The translations under genes were made by a program, and so were the position numbers. DNA of 64,000 nt from Candidatus Heimdallarchaeota archaeon (GTDB taxonomy: Archaea > Asgardarchaeota > Heimdallarchaeia > JABLTI01). Every line of letters starts with the position of its first letter. Within the stretch, counting starts at the first letter, position 1. The stretch is from positions 1-64,000 of the forward strand of contig JAHLVW010000108.1 in the NCBI GenBank assembly GCA_019058275.1, in the 5' to 3' direction. Below, in pieces: positions 53,879 to 63,883 of the stretch. Under the pieces are notes generated by a model. That model saw only the letters and a program-made list of their open reading frames with translations. It was not told where the DNA came from and searched no databases.

Positions 53879-54601
53879 ATGTATAAATTGAAAAGAAAAA
53901 CGATTATTGGAATATTAACTCTAATCATTAGTGGTTCACTGTTTAGTTCTTTTATGGTGAATAATAACGTATCAGCTAGTTTTCCAGGTGATTTCTATCA
54001 TGGAGAGAATTTCACGTGGAGTATTGATAACATTTCTGAAGGTGTGAATGTTTGGTATAATTTTACTAGTTATGATGATATTGCTAATTGGAATGCTACA
54101 ACTAATGGCTTAATAACATATGAAGTAACAAATTCTAAAATAATCAATGAAGAAGAGTATTTAGTAGGAAACTTAAATATTGGAAATTTATCACTTGTCA
54201 CAGATAATAGAGATATTGGTATTAATTTAGCATTATCAGTTTATCCATGGTATGGTGGTTTAATATCATTAGAAGATGATTGGGATGGATTAGCTACTCT
54301 CATAAATACTATTGGTACATCTTCAATCTATACTGTTGAAGATGTAATTTTAGATCCACATATTGAAGCAAAGAAAATTACTTACAATGATGGTTTCCAA
54401 CAAAGCGAGTTAGTTTATGAGAATAATACTGGTATTTTGATGTCCACAAATACATCAGCAGGAAACTTTTGGTTACAAATGCATTTAACTCAATCATCAA
54501 TTCCAATTCCCTCAGAAACACAAAGCTTTCCTGTTTATTCAGCAATTATTATCTCGAGCATCTCATTTATCCTTGTCATACATCGACAAAAGAAAAAATA
54601 G
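53879..54601 (+). CDS. Secreted membrane-anchored protein in the ECF cluster
   Basis: About 240 residues, not assigned. It has an N-terminal signal segment (IIGILTLIISGSLFSSFMV), an ectodomain rich in Asn-x-Ser/Thr sites and aromatic residues, and a C-terminal membrane helix followed by HRQKKK. ATG 53879 is chosen since GAAGG lies 9 nt upstream; an in-frame TTG at 53870 is possible. It lies between the DUF4430 gene and the ECF S-component gene with short spacing. Confidence 0.65.
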   Translation: MYKLKRKTIIGILTLIISGSLFSSFMVNNNVSASFPGDFYHGENFTWSIDNISEGVNVWYNFTSYDDIANWNATTNGLITYEVTNSKIINEEEYLVGNLNIGNLSLVTDNRDIGINLALSVYPWYGGLISLEDDWDGLATLINTIGTSSIYTVEDVILDPHIEAKKITYNDGFQQSELVYENNTGILMSTNTSAGNFWLQMHLTQSSIPIPSETQSFPVYSAIIISSISFILVIHRQKKK

Positions 54602-54629
54602 TACCATCAAACAAATAGGAAGACTGCAA

Positions 54630-55304
54630 GTGAAAAGTAATTCAAGTCTTAGTGAAAAGCAATCTTCAGAACCTATTGCTAATGATGTTGCAGTTGAAAC
54701 TAAAATACAAGAAGCAGATGATTTACCTTTCACAGAATTAAGACTTGATGAATATACGCCAAAAAAAGCAACTCTAAAAGTTGCCTTACTAGCAATCTTT
54801 ACAGCACTGGGTCCAGCATTATCCATTTCCTTTATTTGGTTTCCTTATTTTGAATTAATGACATTAACAATTTTCATTGCTGGAATAGTACTTGGTTTCC
54901 TTTATGGTTCAGCTGTTGCATTGCTTTCAGCAACATTATATGAAATAATATCAATGGTTGCTATTGGTCCAGGATTCGTTGTTTTTCCATTCAAATTGAT
55001 TGTTTACCTTTTGATCGCTTTAATTGGAGCATTCATCGGGAAAACAACGCCTACTAAAACAACTTACTTCTGGAGATTCTTTTTAGGAGTTACTGGAGGA
55101 CTTCTAACTGTTCTTTATGATTTGGTAGTTAATATTGGAATGGTGCTTTTTTTGGAACTAACATTTACAAGCTACTTTATTGTCTTATTAACAGGATTGC
55201 CTGTAACAGCTGCTAAAGTCGGAGTGAATATAACACTATTTGCTTTCATCCCAGACATCCTGAATAGAGCTTTGTCTCCTTTGTTGCTTCGAGTAGAAGG
55301 ATAA
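54630..55304 (+). CDS. ECF-type transporter S-component
   Basis: Substrate-binding membrane subunit of an energy-coupling-factor importer, 224 residues. After a variable charged N-terminus there are about six hydrophobic helices, including the family-like opening LKVALLAIFTALGPALSI and TIFIAGIVLGFLYGSAVALL. GTG 54630 is chosen because GGAAG lies 7 nt upstream; an in-frame TTG at 54573 overlaps the previous gene. The ECF ATPases and T-component are not adjacent, as is usual for group II systems. Substrate uncertain. Confidence 0.8.
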   Translation: MKSNSSLSEKQSSEPIANDVAVETKIQEADDLPFTELRLDEYTPKKATLKVALLAIFTALGPALSISFIWFPYFELMTLTIFIAGIVLGFLYGSAVALLSATLYEIISMVAIGPGFVVFPFKLIVYLLIALIGAFIGKTTPTKTTYFWRFFLGVTGGLLTVLYDLVVNIGMVLFLELTFTSYFIVLLTGLPVTAAKVGVNITLFAFIPDILNRALSPLLLRVEG

Positions 55305-55618
55305 GATTTGAGTTCCAACATTTTTTGATTGATGATTGTTTGCTGATCCAAATACGAATCTGAATTTTTGAAAGCAAGAAGATAAAATAATACAATGTAT
55401 AGTAGAAAATTACTCAAAAAAGCAATCCAATGATAAAAAAGGAAAGAATGAAAACTATTTTAAAGTTAAATTAGATATTTAGTTAATACTTAAAAATAGA
55501 AAACTTATCTTGATTATTGCTTTAAAGGCAATTTTCAAATATTAATTAAAACAATAACAATTGTTTAATATTTATAGATAAAGAAAATAATGGCGGAATT
55601 TGTTTCGGAGACAGAAAA
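55305..55618. other. Intergenic region
   Basis: About 314 nt of AT-rich sequence between two plus-strand genes. It probably holds the promoter of the OppD-like gene. No RNA gene or convincing small ORF is seen. Confidence 0.4.
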
Positions 55619-56776
55619 ATGAGCGATTTATCATTTGAAGAAGAGATGCGCCCTCCAGAAGAAGAAGGCATTTTACTTGATGTCCGTGGCATCAGAACTT
55701 ATTTCTTTACAGAAGAAGGCATTGTAAAAGCACTTGAGAATGTCGGTTATAAAGTATATGAATCAAAAACACTTGGTATTGTAGGCGAATCTGGTTGTGG
55801 TAAATCAGTCAGTGCCCTTTCCGTTATGGGTATTGTACCCGACCCCCCTGGAAAAATTATTGAAGGTGAAGTTTGGTTCAGAGGAGAAGATTTGAGAAAG
55901 AAATCAGATGCTGAAATGAGAACCATTCGTGGTAACAAAATAGCTATGATTTTCCAAGATCCTATGACCTCTCTTAATCCCGTTCTCACAGTAGGAGATC
56001 AAATCATGGAAGCTATTAGACTACACCAAGAAGTAGATCTTCAAACTGCAAGAGAAAATTCTATCAAGATTATGGACCTGGTAGGTATCCCGAGTGCTGC
56101 TGATAGAATTGATGATTATCCATTTATGTTCTCTGGAGGTATGAGGCAAAGAGTTATGATTGCTATGGCTCTCTCATGCAACCCAGAATTACTTATTGCT
56201 GATGAACCAACAACTGCTTTGGATGTAACTATTCAAGCACAAATTTTGAACATTTTCAAAGCTATTCGTAATGAGTTTAACATGTCAATCATGCTTATTA
56301 CTCACGATCTTGGTGTTATTGCAGAACTTTGCGATTACACGACAGTTATGTATGCAGGATACATTGTTGAATACGCTACTACTATTGAGTTATATAAGAA
56401 TCCAATGCATCCTTACACTATTGCCCTACTTGGAGCAATTCCAAAACCAGAAACACGAAAGGATGATGACTTAACAATCATTCCTGGATCTATTCCAAAC
56501 CTAATAGAGCCACCTGCAGGATGTCGTTTCCATCCAAGGTGTACACATACAATGGAACAATGTAAAACAGATATTCCACTGATAAGGCAAGTTGCCCCAC
56601 ATCATACTGTCAGATGTCACCTCTTCAATAAATATCCAGTTGCTGAGGTAGAAGAGTACACTGCTAAACTGCGCGAGATCTATCATGAAGACCAATTACA
56701 AGCAATCGAAGATAGAAAATTCGATAATCGTATGAGAAAGCTCATTAATCGCTTTAAAAGAGAAAAGCAAGAATGA
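55619..56776 (+). CDS. oppD: Oligopeptide/dipeptide ABC transporter ATPase (OppD/DppD)
   Basis: Nucleotide-binding subunit of a peptide-type ABC importer, 385 residues. Walker [12 protein letters not shown], signature [15 protein letters not shown], Walker [14 protein letters not shown], and the oligopeptide-type C-terminal extension ([18 protein letters not shown]) with its Cys residues are intact. GGAG lies 8 nt before the ATG. OppF, permeases and binding protein are absent on both sides, so the gene is isolated within the window. Confidence 0.92.
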   Translation: MSDLSFEEEMRPPEEEGILLDVRGIRTYFFTEEGIVKALENVGYKVYESKTLGIVGESGCGKSVSALSVMGIVPDPPGKIIEGEVWFRGEDLRKKSDAEMRTIRGNKIAMIFQDPMTSLNPVLTVGDQIMEAIRLHQEVDLQTARENSIKIMDLVGIPSAADRIDDYPFMFSGGMRQRVMIAMALSCNPELLIADEPTTALDVTIQAQILNIFKAIRNEFNMSIMLITHDLGVIAELCDYTTVMYAGYIVEYATTIELYKNPMHPYTIALLGAIPKPETRKDDDLTIIPGSIPNLIEPPAGCRFHPRCTHTMEQCKTDIPLIRQVAPHHTVRCHLFNKYPVAEVEEYTAKLREIYHEDQLQAIEDRKFDNRMRKLINRFKREKQE

Positions 56777-56939
56777 AAATGATAGTAAGCTAATTTTTTA
56801 GCTCATCATTTTCCTTTATTCCGCCTTAAAATTCTTTATTAAAAACAGCTGGTTTTATGCGAAAAAGTTAATTGCTACTTATGTCATACTATTTGAAAAC
56901 GTAAATTAGAAATAATCTAAAAAGAAGATGGTTAAAAAC

Positions 56940-57137
56940 ATGGTTAAAATACCTCGGGTGAATCGCTATGAGTGTGCTGGATGTTCACTATGCGTTATTG
57001 CATTACCTGAAGTATTTAGGTTAACACCAGATGGTTTTTCCGAAGTTTATGCTCCAAATAGCGCAAACAATGATGAGGTTCAGAAGGTTATTGATGACTG
57101 TCCTGTTAATTGCGTTCATTGGTTTGATAAAAATTAA
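56940..57137 (+). CDS. Single-cluster [4Fe-4S] ferredoxin
   Basis: Electron carrier of 65 residues. Ligands are CAGCSLC near the N-terminus and the distal Cys in DCPVNCVHW; the middle ALPEVFRLTPDGFSEVY is typical of monocluster ferredoxins. The ATG at 56940 gives MVKIPRVNRYEC; an ATG at 56928 adds four residues. Redox partners are unknown; the hydrogenase maturation gene hypE lies nearby but not in the same unit. Confidence 0.9.
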   Translation: MVKIPRVNRYECAGCSLCVIALPEVFRLTPDGFSEVYAPNSANNDEVQKVIDDCPVNCVHWFDKN

Positions 57138-57208
57138 GTAGCTTAATTTGACTTTTTATACAGCAAAATATCAAAGTTATTTTTATAAGAAAAAGAAATG
57201 AAAGGATA

Positions 57209-57499
57209 TTACCCAGTTCTTAAGATTATATGATAGCCAAATTTGGTTTTTACAAGACCAGATAATTTACCCTTTTCTAAAGCAAAAGCAGCTTTTTCGA
57301 ATTCTTTAACCATCTGTCCACGACCAAATTCACCTAAATTTCCACCTTTTTTCTTTGAAGGGCAAATGGAATTTTCTCTAGCTAATTTCGAAAAGAGGTT
57401 AGGTAATTGTTTTGGGTTTGTGGACTTTAGCTGATTTAACAGTTCTTCAGCCTTAGAGTGCTTTTCTACTAGTATATGTGAGGTTTTTATTTTACTCAT
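57209..57499 (-). CDS. Parvulin-type peptidyl-prolyl isomerase
   Basis: Minimal cytosolic PpiC/parvulin domain of 96 residues. Family motifs: TSHILVEKHSKAEELL, SICPSKKKGGNLGEFGRG, MVKEFEKAAFAL, and closing KTKFGYHIIL. It accelerates prolyl bond isomerisation in protein folding. ATG 57499 gives MSKIKTSHIL; an upstream start at 57508 adds three residues. Confidence 0.94.
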   Translation of the reverse strand: MSKIKTSHILVEKHSKAEELLNQLKSTNPKQLPNLFSKLARENSICPSKKKGGNLGEFGRGQMVKEFEKAAFALEKGKLSGLVKTKFGYHIILRTG

Positions 57500-57687
57500 A
57501 ACTATCAATCCAATGATTTGTTTTGAGATAAAAAATCTCTAGTTTACATCTGTTACTCAGAAAGAATTGCTTTAATAATCTATTCGTAAATTTCTGTAAT
57601 TTACGAAAGTAAGGAAAACACTAATTATTCTAAATTTTCTGTGTTAGCTAACCTCAAAATTCATTTGTGGAGATAGCTAGCTAGTAG

Positions 57688-58722
57688 ATGATGAAGATGA
57701 AACCCGAATTTGTTGAGATAGCCCATGGTGCTGGTGGTACCAAAATGGACGAGCTTCTCGAAATAGTGATGAAGAATATAACATTGCGAAACATTGGCAA
57801 TGGTATAGGGCTAGATGAAAAAGATGATGGAGCAACAATAGAAATTGGCAAAAAGCGTATAGTTACTTCTATTGATGGACATACAGTACATCCAATTTTC
57901 TTCCCTGGAGGAGATCTCGGACAATTAGCGATAACAGGTACAATAAATGATATTAGCGTTATGGGAGGCAAACCTTTAGCTATTTTATCCAGTATAATTA
58001 TTGAAGAAGGATTTCCAATTGATAATTTAATAAAAATTGTTGATTCTATTGCTGTTACAGCTGAAGAAAATAACGTGGCTATCATTGCAGGTGATACTAA
58101 GGTGATGCCTAGAGGAACTTTGGATCAAATGATTGTTGTAACTGCGGGTATAGGCATTATCGAATCTGAGGAATTGGATATTCGAGATTCAAACCTAAAA
58201 CCGGGTCATAAGATTATTATTTCTGGAACCGTTGGTGATCATGGCATTGCGTTAATGGCAGGAAGAGAAGGAATTTCTTTTGAAACAGAACTTGTCTCAG
58301 ATGTCGCTTCAGTTCATGATATAGTTAATGCAGCATTACAAGTAGGAGGTATAGTTGCAATGAAAGATCCTACTCGTGGTGGTTTAGCATCAGCTTTAAA
58401 TGAATTTGCTGAAAAGTCCAACGTTAGTCTATGGTTAGAAGATGAGAAAATACCAATCGATCCAGCAGTAAATGCTGCAAGTGAAATGTTAGGGTTAGAA
58501 CCTCTTGGAGTAACTTGTGAAGGAAGAGTCCTTTTTGGTGTAGAAAATGATAAAGCTCAAGAGGTATTAAAGGCTATTAAAAAGCTACCAAATGGTAAAA
58601 ACGCTGAAATAATAGGAGAGGTAAAAGCTGATAGACCTGGATATGTTCTATCAAAGACCATTGTTGGCGGACATAGAATTATTGAGAAACCATTTGGAGA
58701 ACAAATACCAAGAGTGTGTTAA
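57688..58722 (+). CDS. hypE: Hydrogenase maturation protein HypE
   Basis: AIR-synthase-fold ATPase that dehydrates the C-terminal thiocarbamate to make the cyanide ligand of [NiFe]-hydrogenase. Residues include AHGAGGTKMDELL, DGHTVHPIFFPGGDLGQLAI, DPTRGGLASALNEFA, and the essential C-terminal PRVC ending in the modified Cys. 344 residues, full length. Together with hypB it shows that the organism matures a [NiFe]-hydrogenase, although the hyp genes are scattered. Confidence 0.96.
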   Translation: MMKMKPEFVEIAHGAGGTKMDELLEIVMKNITLRNIGNGIGLDEKDDGATIEIGKKRIVTSIDGHTVHPIFFPGGDLGQLAITGTINDISVMGGKPLAILSSIIIEEGFPIDNLIKIVDSIAVTAEENNVAIIAGDTKVMPRGTLDQMIVVTAGIGIIESEELDIRDSNLKPGHKIIISGTVGDHGIALMAGREGISFETELVSDVASVHDIVNAALQVGGIVAMKDPTRGGLASALNEFAEKSNVSLWLEDEKIPIDPAVNAASEMLGLEPLGVTCEGRVLFGVENDKAQEVLKAIKKLPNGKNAEIIGEVKADRPGYVLSKTIVGGHRIIEKPFGEQIPRVC

Positions 58723-58879
58723 AACTAAGATTTTAGGATTAGATTAATAGAAGAGACAAATCCTAAATATAGTAGAGAGAAAAGATAATCATAAAAAGTC
58801 TTTTTAATACACATATTATTGATTAATGTTAATAACCAAAGCAATCTAATGTTCAAATTATACAATAGGAGGAAGCAAT

Positions 58880-59722
58880 TTGAAAGTATCAGATGTAATG
58901 ACTGTAAATCCAGTATGTGTAAAAGTACCAGGTACAAGAGAAGATCTGTTTGAACTAATTCGAAAAACAAATCTCACAAGTTTCCCTGTAATAAAGGGTG
59001 AAACAAATGAATTAATTGGCATTGTAACAGAAACTGATATAGTAAATAAGCCTTCAGAAACACAACTTGCACTTTTGATGACTAAAAATCCAATAACTGT
59101 TGCACCAAAGGATCTTATTGCAAATGTAGTCAAAATTCTTTCCGAAAATAATTTTCGTCAATTGCCTGTTGTTAAAGTAAAGAAGGTAGCTGGGATGATA
59201 ACAATTGGTGATATAATTGCCAAAGTAATTGCTTTAGCTTCCTCTGATAAAACAATAAACGAGTACATGACCAGCAATGTTTTATGCTTATGGCAAGAAA
59301 CACCTTTATCAGTTAGTCAGAGAATTATGGAATTTGCTGGTTCAGAAGCAGCCATGATTTTTGATGATAAAGCAAACATGATAGGCATTGTCACAATGAT
59401 TGATTTTGTTAAATTCTTTGATTCCACAAACAGTGAAAAACGTAGTGAAATGACTGCTGGAGAAGGTAAAGAAGGTAGTTGGGATGCTGTCTCAACAATT
59501 ATTATTCATACAAAAGACCTCACCTTACCAAATGTTCCTGTAAAAGAAATCATGACAAAGGATGTTATAACTACCTTTAGCAAAGCTACTATAAGCGATG
59601 TGGCTAAGAAAATGCATCGAATGGAGCTTTATCAAATGCCAGTAGTTAATGCCAAAGGAGAATTTGTTGGATTAATTCGTGATTTTGATTTGCTAAAAGC
59701 CTATGTTGAGATGAGTGAATAA
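58880..59722 (+). CDS. Protein with four CBS domains
   Basis: Protein of 280 residues made of two Bateman modules. Each repeat begins with a segment like VSDVMTVNPVCVK, LMTKNPITVAPKD, INEYMTSNVLCLW or VKEIMTKDVITTF and closes with a strand-turn such as LIGIVTETDIV. CBS pairs bind adenine nucleotides such as ATP, AMP or SAM, so an energy-sensing role is plausible. TTG start with AGGAGG about 8 nt upstream. No effector domain is attached. Confidence 0.92.
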   Translation: MKVSDVMTVNPVCVKVPGTREDLFELIRKTNLTSFPVIKGETNELIGIVTETDIVNKPSETQLALLMTKNPITVAPKDLIANVVKILSENNFRQLPVVKVKKVAGMITIGDIIAKVIALASSDKTINEYMTSNVLCLWQETPLSVSQRIMEFAGSEAAMIFDDKANMIGIVTMIDFVKFFDSTNSEKRSEMTAGEGKEGSWDAVSTIIIHTKDLTLPNVPVKEIMTKDVITTFSKATISDVAKKMHRMELYQMPVVNAKGEFVGLIRDFDLLKAYVEMSE

Positions 59723-59863
59723 AATCTTTAAACATCCTCAATTCTTTTTATTTTACGCTGTTTTTCTATTAAAATCTCAGAGAATAACAGAAAAAGATAT
59801 ATTTCTTAAGGGTGATGAAACCTCTATCACAATATATACATTGACTACAAAGGTGATCTAATA

Positions 59864-60154
59864 TTGTCCAAAAGCAAAGCAACCGGTAGCGTTGTCTTCA
59901 TAGGGTCTAAGCCCGTTATGTCATATGTCCTTGCGTGCATTACCCAGCTCAACGAAGGCAACCAAAAACTAATCTTAAAAGCTCGTGGAAGGGCAATCAG
60001 TCGTGCTGTTGATACTGCTGAAATTATACGACATCGTTTTGTTACTGATGCAGTTATCAAAGAGATTAAAATCAGTACAGAACAGATTGAACGAAGTGAA
60101 GGCGGCACAGCCAACGTCTCCGCAATAGAGATAACCATAAGCAAAAAGAAATAA
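59864..60154 (+). CDS. alba: Alba chromatin/RNA-binding protein
   Basis: Archaeal nucleic-acid-binding protein of 96 residues. The N-terminal [20 protein letters not shown] with the conserved lysine (site of acetylation in some relatives), the [20 protein letters not shown] helix and the [20 protein letters not shown] strand-loop are diagnostic. TTG start preceded by AGGTGATC. A strong hairpin with T-run follows. Confidence 0.96.
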   Translation: MSKSKATGSVVFIGSKPVMSYVLACITQLNEGNQKLILKARGRAISRAVDTAEIIRHRFVTDAVIKEIKISTEQIERSEGGTANVSAIEITISKKK

Positions 60155-60165
60155 GCTTCACCGCT

Positions 60166-60194
60166 AAACACAGTTGACATTCGACCGTGTGTTT
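60166..60194 (+). terminator. Hairpin terminator after alba
   Basis: AAACACA at 60166-60172 pairs with TGTGTTT at 60188-60194, followed by a long T/C-rich run through 60213. It lies 11 nt after the alba stop. Confidence 0.6.
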
Positions 60195-60219
60195 AATTCT
60201 TTTTCTTTTTTTTTCTGAA

Positions 60220-61494
60220 TTATTTATCAAGTAAATCGTCAACGCTGCTAATAATTAAAGGAACTACTAACTCATCTCTCCCTAAAGAACCATGAGTTGC
60301 ATTTAATCCTAAATTATAAACTTGATCGAAATCACCCGAATGACCAAAAAAGATTGAAGCGTTTTCCCCGAGAATTATCTGAACATCACCAATTCTTTCT
60401 ATGACTTCTAGACTGTCTGCACCCTTCCCCATGAGTTTAGGATATTCTTTTGGTGTAACAACAATTCCTTTATTGCCTATTTTCTCACTGAACCAATCAA
60501 CAACTTCATCATGTTTTCCATCTTGCGAATACAAATGTATTACTCTACCACTTCTACCTCGAGTTTTCAGAAGATCATATAATTCTTCCTCGTCTTCAGA
60601 TGAAACAACAACCTTTTGATCTTCGATTAAATTCTCTTGTCCATGATCAGCCATTATTATCACTGCTGTTTTTGATGCTATTTTTGAATCAAGTCTCTCA
60701 AGCATTTTGAATAGAAGTTGCTCAACATTTTCAACTTCATCTCTAAATACTTGGCTATTAGTTGTATAACGGTGAGATATGGCATCAATGGAACCTATGT
60801 AAATATCCAAGAGTCTTCTAGCTGATGTTGATGTTTCAAGAATTCTTTGAGCAGCAGCAAAACAATCAACATAGCTTGAATAACCCATTGAAATTGGCTT
60901 TTTATAAAGGAGATGGGATAAACCACTGTTAGCAATATGAGCATCTATTAGACCTACATGACTGATACTTGGATCATTGGCAATTGGAAAATCACACCAT
61001 AACCAATTCTTGACATTAATACCAATACTTGGCAAATCAGTAATACTATTTTTTGTTCTTAATGTCAATGTATCAACAACAGTATCGATTTCAGCAAATC
61101 TGATTTTCTGACCAACAATGCCATGATTAATTGGCATTTCACCAAATCGCAAGGAAGCAATACATGTGCTAGTTATTGTTGGAAAAACAGATGAAAGAGT
61201 CAACCCATTCGAATCAAAATTTTTTTTCATCAAATTAGAATAATTCAAAAATTGATCAATACCTAAAGCATCTAGAACAATGAATAAGATATTAGAAATC
61301 TCTTTTTCTTGGAGTTTTCGCCAAGCTTCTTTTTTACTTAGATGGTCTATGAGAACTTTGTTTTTTGGATATTTTCGACCAAATAGAGTTAAAGCTGTAG
61401 GAAGAATCTTTGAAATATTCAAATCCAAATCTGGATAAAAAAGATCAGTTCTACCTTGAATCGGTTTTAAAGGAAAAGATTCTTCAAACAACAT
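60220..61494 (-). CDS. Alkaline-phosphatase-superfamily phosphodiesterase
   Basis: Protein of 424 residues of the nucleotide pyrophosphatase/phosphodiesterase type. Metal and nucleophile sites visible: FIVLDALGIDQ, SVFPTITSTC with the Thr nucleophile, a Ser-Asp-Ala-His-type segment (YIGSIDAISHRY), IMADHGQENL and NATHGSLGRDELVVPLI. No signal peptide, so cytosolic. Substrate unknown: a phosphodiester or sulfate ester cannot be told apart from sequence. It is divergent from the M28 peptidase gene. Confidence 0.87.
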   Translation of the reverse strand: MLFEESFPLKPIQGRTDLFYPDLDLNISKILPTALTLFGRKYPKNKVLIDHLSKKEAWRKLQEKEISNILFIVLDALGIDQFLNYSNLMKKNFDSNGLTLSSVFPTITSTCIASLRFGEMPINHGIVGQKIRFAEIDTVVDTLTLRTKNSITDLPSIGINVKNWLWCDFPIANDPSISHVGLIDAHIANSGLSHLLYKKPISMGYSSYVDCFAAAQRILETSTSARRLLDIYIGSIDAISHRYTTNSQVFRDEVENVEQLLFKMLERLDSKIASKTAVIIMADHGQENLIEDQKVVVSSEDEEELYDLLKTRGRSGRVIHLYSQDGKHDEVVDWFSEKIGNKGIVVTPKEYPKLMGKGADSLEVIERIGDVQIILGENASIFFGHSGDFDQVYNLGLNATHGSLGRDELVVPLIISSVDDLLDK

Positions 61495-61611
61495 AATTCA
61501 CATCAATAGGCATTAGAATAAAGAATTCATACTCTTTATTCAATTTTTTCCCAAAAATTTGGAATGATTTTCAAATAATCTTTAATAAGCAATATTCTTT
61601 TCTAATACTTC

Positions 61612-63723
61612 ATGTACCAAAAAATTTTCAAGTTAGTATCAAAAGAATTCTCAGGTAAAAGTGCTAAAGAATTGATTGGTGGTATTGCCAACTTTCACCG
61701 AATCCAATCATCACCAGGATTTCGAGCTGCAGCAAAATACAGTCAGGAAAAACTCATGGAGTACAAAATACCCAATGTTAAAACTCATTCATATCCTGCA
61801 AATGGAAATAATACCTTTTGGGGTTCTCCTGTTCCAAAAGAATGGAGTATTGAAAGTGCTTCTTTGGATCTTATAGAACCAAAAGGAAATGAGAAAAGTT
61901 TATGCCGATTTTTTGAGAATCCTTGTTCAGTTATCCAACGATCTAAGACAACACCATCTGAAGGAATTACTGGCGAAGTAATCTTCCTACCTCGAGGATT
62001 AGAAGAAAAGGAAATGAGAAAATACGATCTGAAAGGGAAATTTATCTTAACAGATGATCCTAGCTTAAAGAAGCTAAGGCTTATTGCTGTAGGTAAATTG
62101 GGTGCTGCAGGTATAATTTATGACCTTGTAAGTGAACTTAAACCAATAAGAACAAGAGCTAATTTTCCAACTGCTAGAAGGTATACTTCATTCTGGTATG
62201 GTACTAAGGGAAACGAAGGGGATGCATTAGGTTTTGTCTTATCTGCACAGCAAGGTGATGAATTAAGAAAGCTAATAGCGAAAACTGAAAAGGAAAATGA
62301 GAAGCTGACCAAGGATGGGAAACCAACAAAGCAAGTTAAAGTTCATGCTAAAGTAAAATCCAGTTTTTATAATGGGGAAATGGAGGTTGTTGATTTCTCC
62401 ATTCCTGGGAAAGAAAAGGGGAAAGAAGTACTTGCAGTAGCTCATCTTTGTCATCCTAAACCTAGCGCAGTGGACAATGCTTCTGGTTGTGGAATACTAA
62501 TTGAAACTGCAAGAATCTTAAATGATTTAATTGAAAGTGGAAAACTGGAACGACCAAAAAGAGGAATTAGATTTTTGCTAATGGCGGAATTTACTGGAAC
62601 ATATTGTTATTTAGCGTCAAATGAAGAAAAAATCAAGGAATTTGTTGCAGGGATAAATCTCGACATGGTAGGCGCTGATCAAACTATTGGTGGTGGTCGA
62701 ACATTGATTATGGAGAGAACACACAATGCATGTCCATCTTATGTGAACGATGTCTTAAGTGGCATTTTAGATGAAGCTAGTAGAGAAGTAAGTAATTTCC
62801 AAAATACTGGTGCAACTGCTATGTTCAAATTCGCCAATGATCAACCATTTTCCGGTGGTTCGGATCATATGGTTTTAGGACATCCAGATGTAGGTGTTGG
62901 CACTCCAATGTTTATTCAGTGGCCTGATAGATATTATCATACTGGAGAAGATACAATTGAGAAAGTTTCACCTGAGATAGTTCATTTAATTGGTTCACTT
63001 ACAGCAACATATTGTTATTTCTTAGCTAATGCTGAACTTCCTGAAATATTACGAGTTATTAGAGAAGTTGCAACTAAAGGCAAAGAAAGAATAACTAAAT
63101 TAAGTAGAAAAATAATCGATGAACTATTTACAAATATTGAAGAAAAGAAAGAGAAAGAACAATTAGTTGTGACTACCCTAGAAAGTGTTGATACTAAATT
63201 TAATTTTAGAAAGAACATCGAGCTACAAGCGCTTGATACAGTTAAAGTGTTACTATCTGATAAAAAAGAGATTGCTAAAGCAGAGGAACTAATTGATGAA
63301 ATGAAGAAAGCAATTGGTACATATGTTGAAAACGAAATCAATCAAACAAAGAGTACGATAAAAACTATCTCAGAATCAATGAAAATAAAACCAGAACAAC
63401 TACCAAAGAAAGAAAAAGATAAACATGAATTGCGAGCTGAAAAAACCATTGCTAAAAAGACCATTACAGGACCTCTTTCAAGTTTGAATTTAGGAGATCT
63501 CTTATACAAAGATATGGTCAAAATGAACAAAATATCTGAAGAGTATAAAGGGATGTATCCTGTTATTTCATCCGCACTCTTTTGGATCGATGGAAAACGA
63601 ACAATAGCAGAAGTTGCTAAGCTAGTAGAAAATGATATAGGAAAAACAAGCATTTCATATATTTTGAAAATGTTAGAATTCTACAAAGTGCATGGAATAG
63701 TTGAATTTCTCGAGAAAAAATAG
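61612..63723 (+). CDS. M28-family zinc aminopeptidase-like protein (DUF4910 type)
   Basis: Protein of 703 residues. A PA-like insert lies at about residues 80-230, and the M28-type di-zinc site appears as His277 (AHLCHPKP), Asp288 (VDNASGCG), Glu326 (MAEFTG), Asp351 (NLDMVG) and His443 (YYHTGEDT). The C-terminal 200 residues are helical and end in a winged-helix-like segment (IDGKRTIAEVAKLVENDI). No signal peptide, so a cytosolic peptidase is likely. The start ATG lies about 27 nt after an A/T-rich TATA-like stretch and may be leaderless. Confidence 0.87.
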   Translation: MYQKIFKLVSKEFSGKSAKELIGGIANFHRIQSSPGFRAAAKYSQEKLMEYKIPNVKTHSYPANGNNTFWGSPVPKEWSIESASLDLIEPKGNEKSLCRFFENPCSVIQRSKTTPSEGITGEVIFLPRGLEEKEMRKYDLKGKFILTDDPSLKKLRLIAVGKLGAAGIIYDLVSELKPIRTRANFPTARRYTSFWYGTKGNEGDALGFVLSAQQGDELRKLIAKTEKENEKLTKDGKPTKQVKVHAKVKSSFYNGEMEVVDFSIPGKEKGKEVLAVAHLCHPKPSAVDNASGCGILIETARILNDLIESGKLERPKRGIRFLLMAEFTGTYCYLASNEEKIKEFVAGINLDMVGADQTIGGGRTLIMERTHNACPSYVNDVLSGILDEASREVSNFQNTGATAMFKFANDQPFSGGSDHMVLGHPDVGVGTPMFIQWPDRYYHTGEDTIEKVSPEIVHLIGSLTATYCYFLANAELPEILRVIREVATKGKERITKLSRKIIDELFTNIEEKKEKEQLVVTTLESVDTKFNFRKNIELQALDTVKVLLSDKKEIAKAEELIDEMKKAIGTYVENEINQTKSTIKTISESMKIKPEQLPKKEKDKHELRAEKTIAKKTITGPLSSLNLGDLLYKDMVKMNKISEEYKGMYPVISSALFWIDGKRTIAEVAKLVENDIGKTSISYILKMLEFYKVHGIVEFLEKK

Positions 63724-63746
63724 AAAGTTGGTAGATTTTAGAATTA

Positions 63747-63881
63747 CTACCCACTTGTTGGTTCGAATTCTCCTTCTACTCCAACTGGAGCTACAGTATT
63801 CCTTACAGCAAATCCACCTGCTATTAACATGGAGAGTACCATGATTATGACAGATACTACTTATACATTGAGCTTTCTCAT
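63747..63881 (-). pseudogene. Tiny membrane-peptide gene with an early TAA
   Basis: ATG 63881 reads MRKLNV, meets TAA at 63861-63863, then continues in frame as VVSVIIMVLSMLIAGGFAVR followed by a 17-residue tail to TAG at 63747-63749. The continuation resembles the neighbouring partial peptide (membrane helix with VLS and LI/G residues, then a short Pro/Gly tail), so the stop interrupts a conserved small gene. An ATG inside the helix could start a truncated product. Confidence 0.4.
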
Positions 63882-63883
63882 AG

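Noticed and set aside
57137..57688. Ferredoxin and hypE as one hydrogenase operon
   Set aside because: A minus-strand parvulin gene lies between them and no hydrogenase subunit is present.
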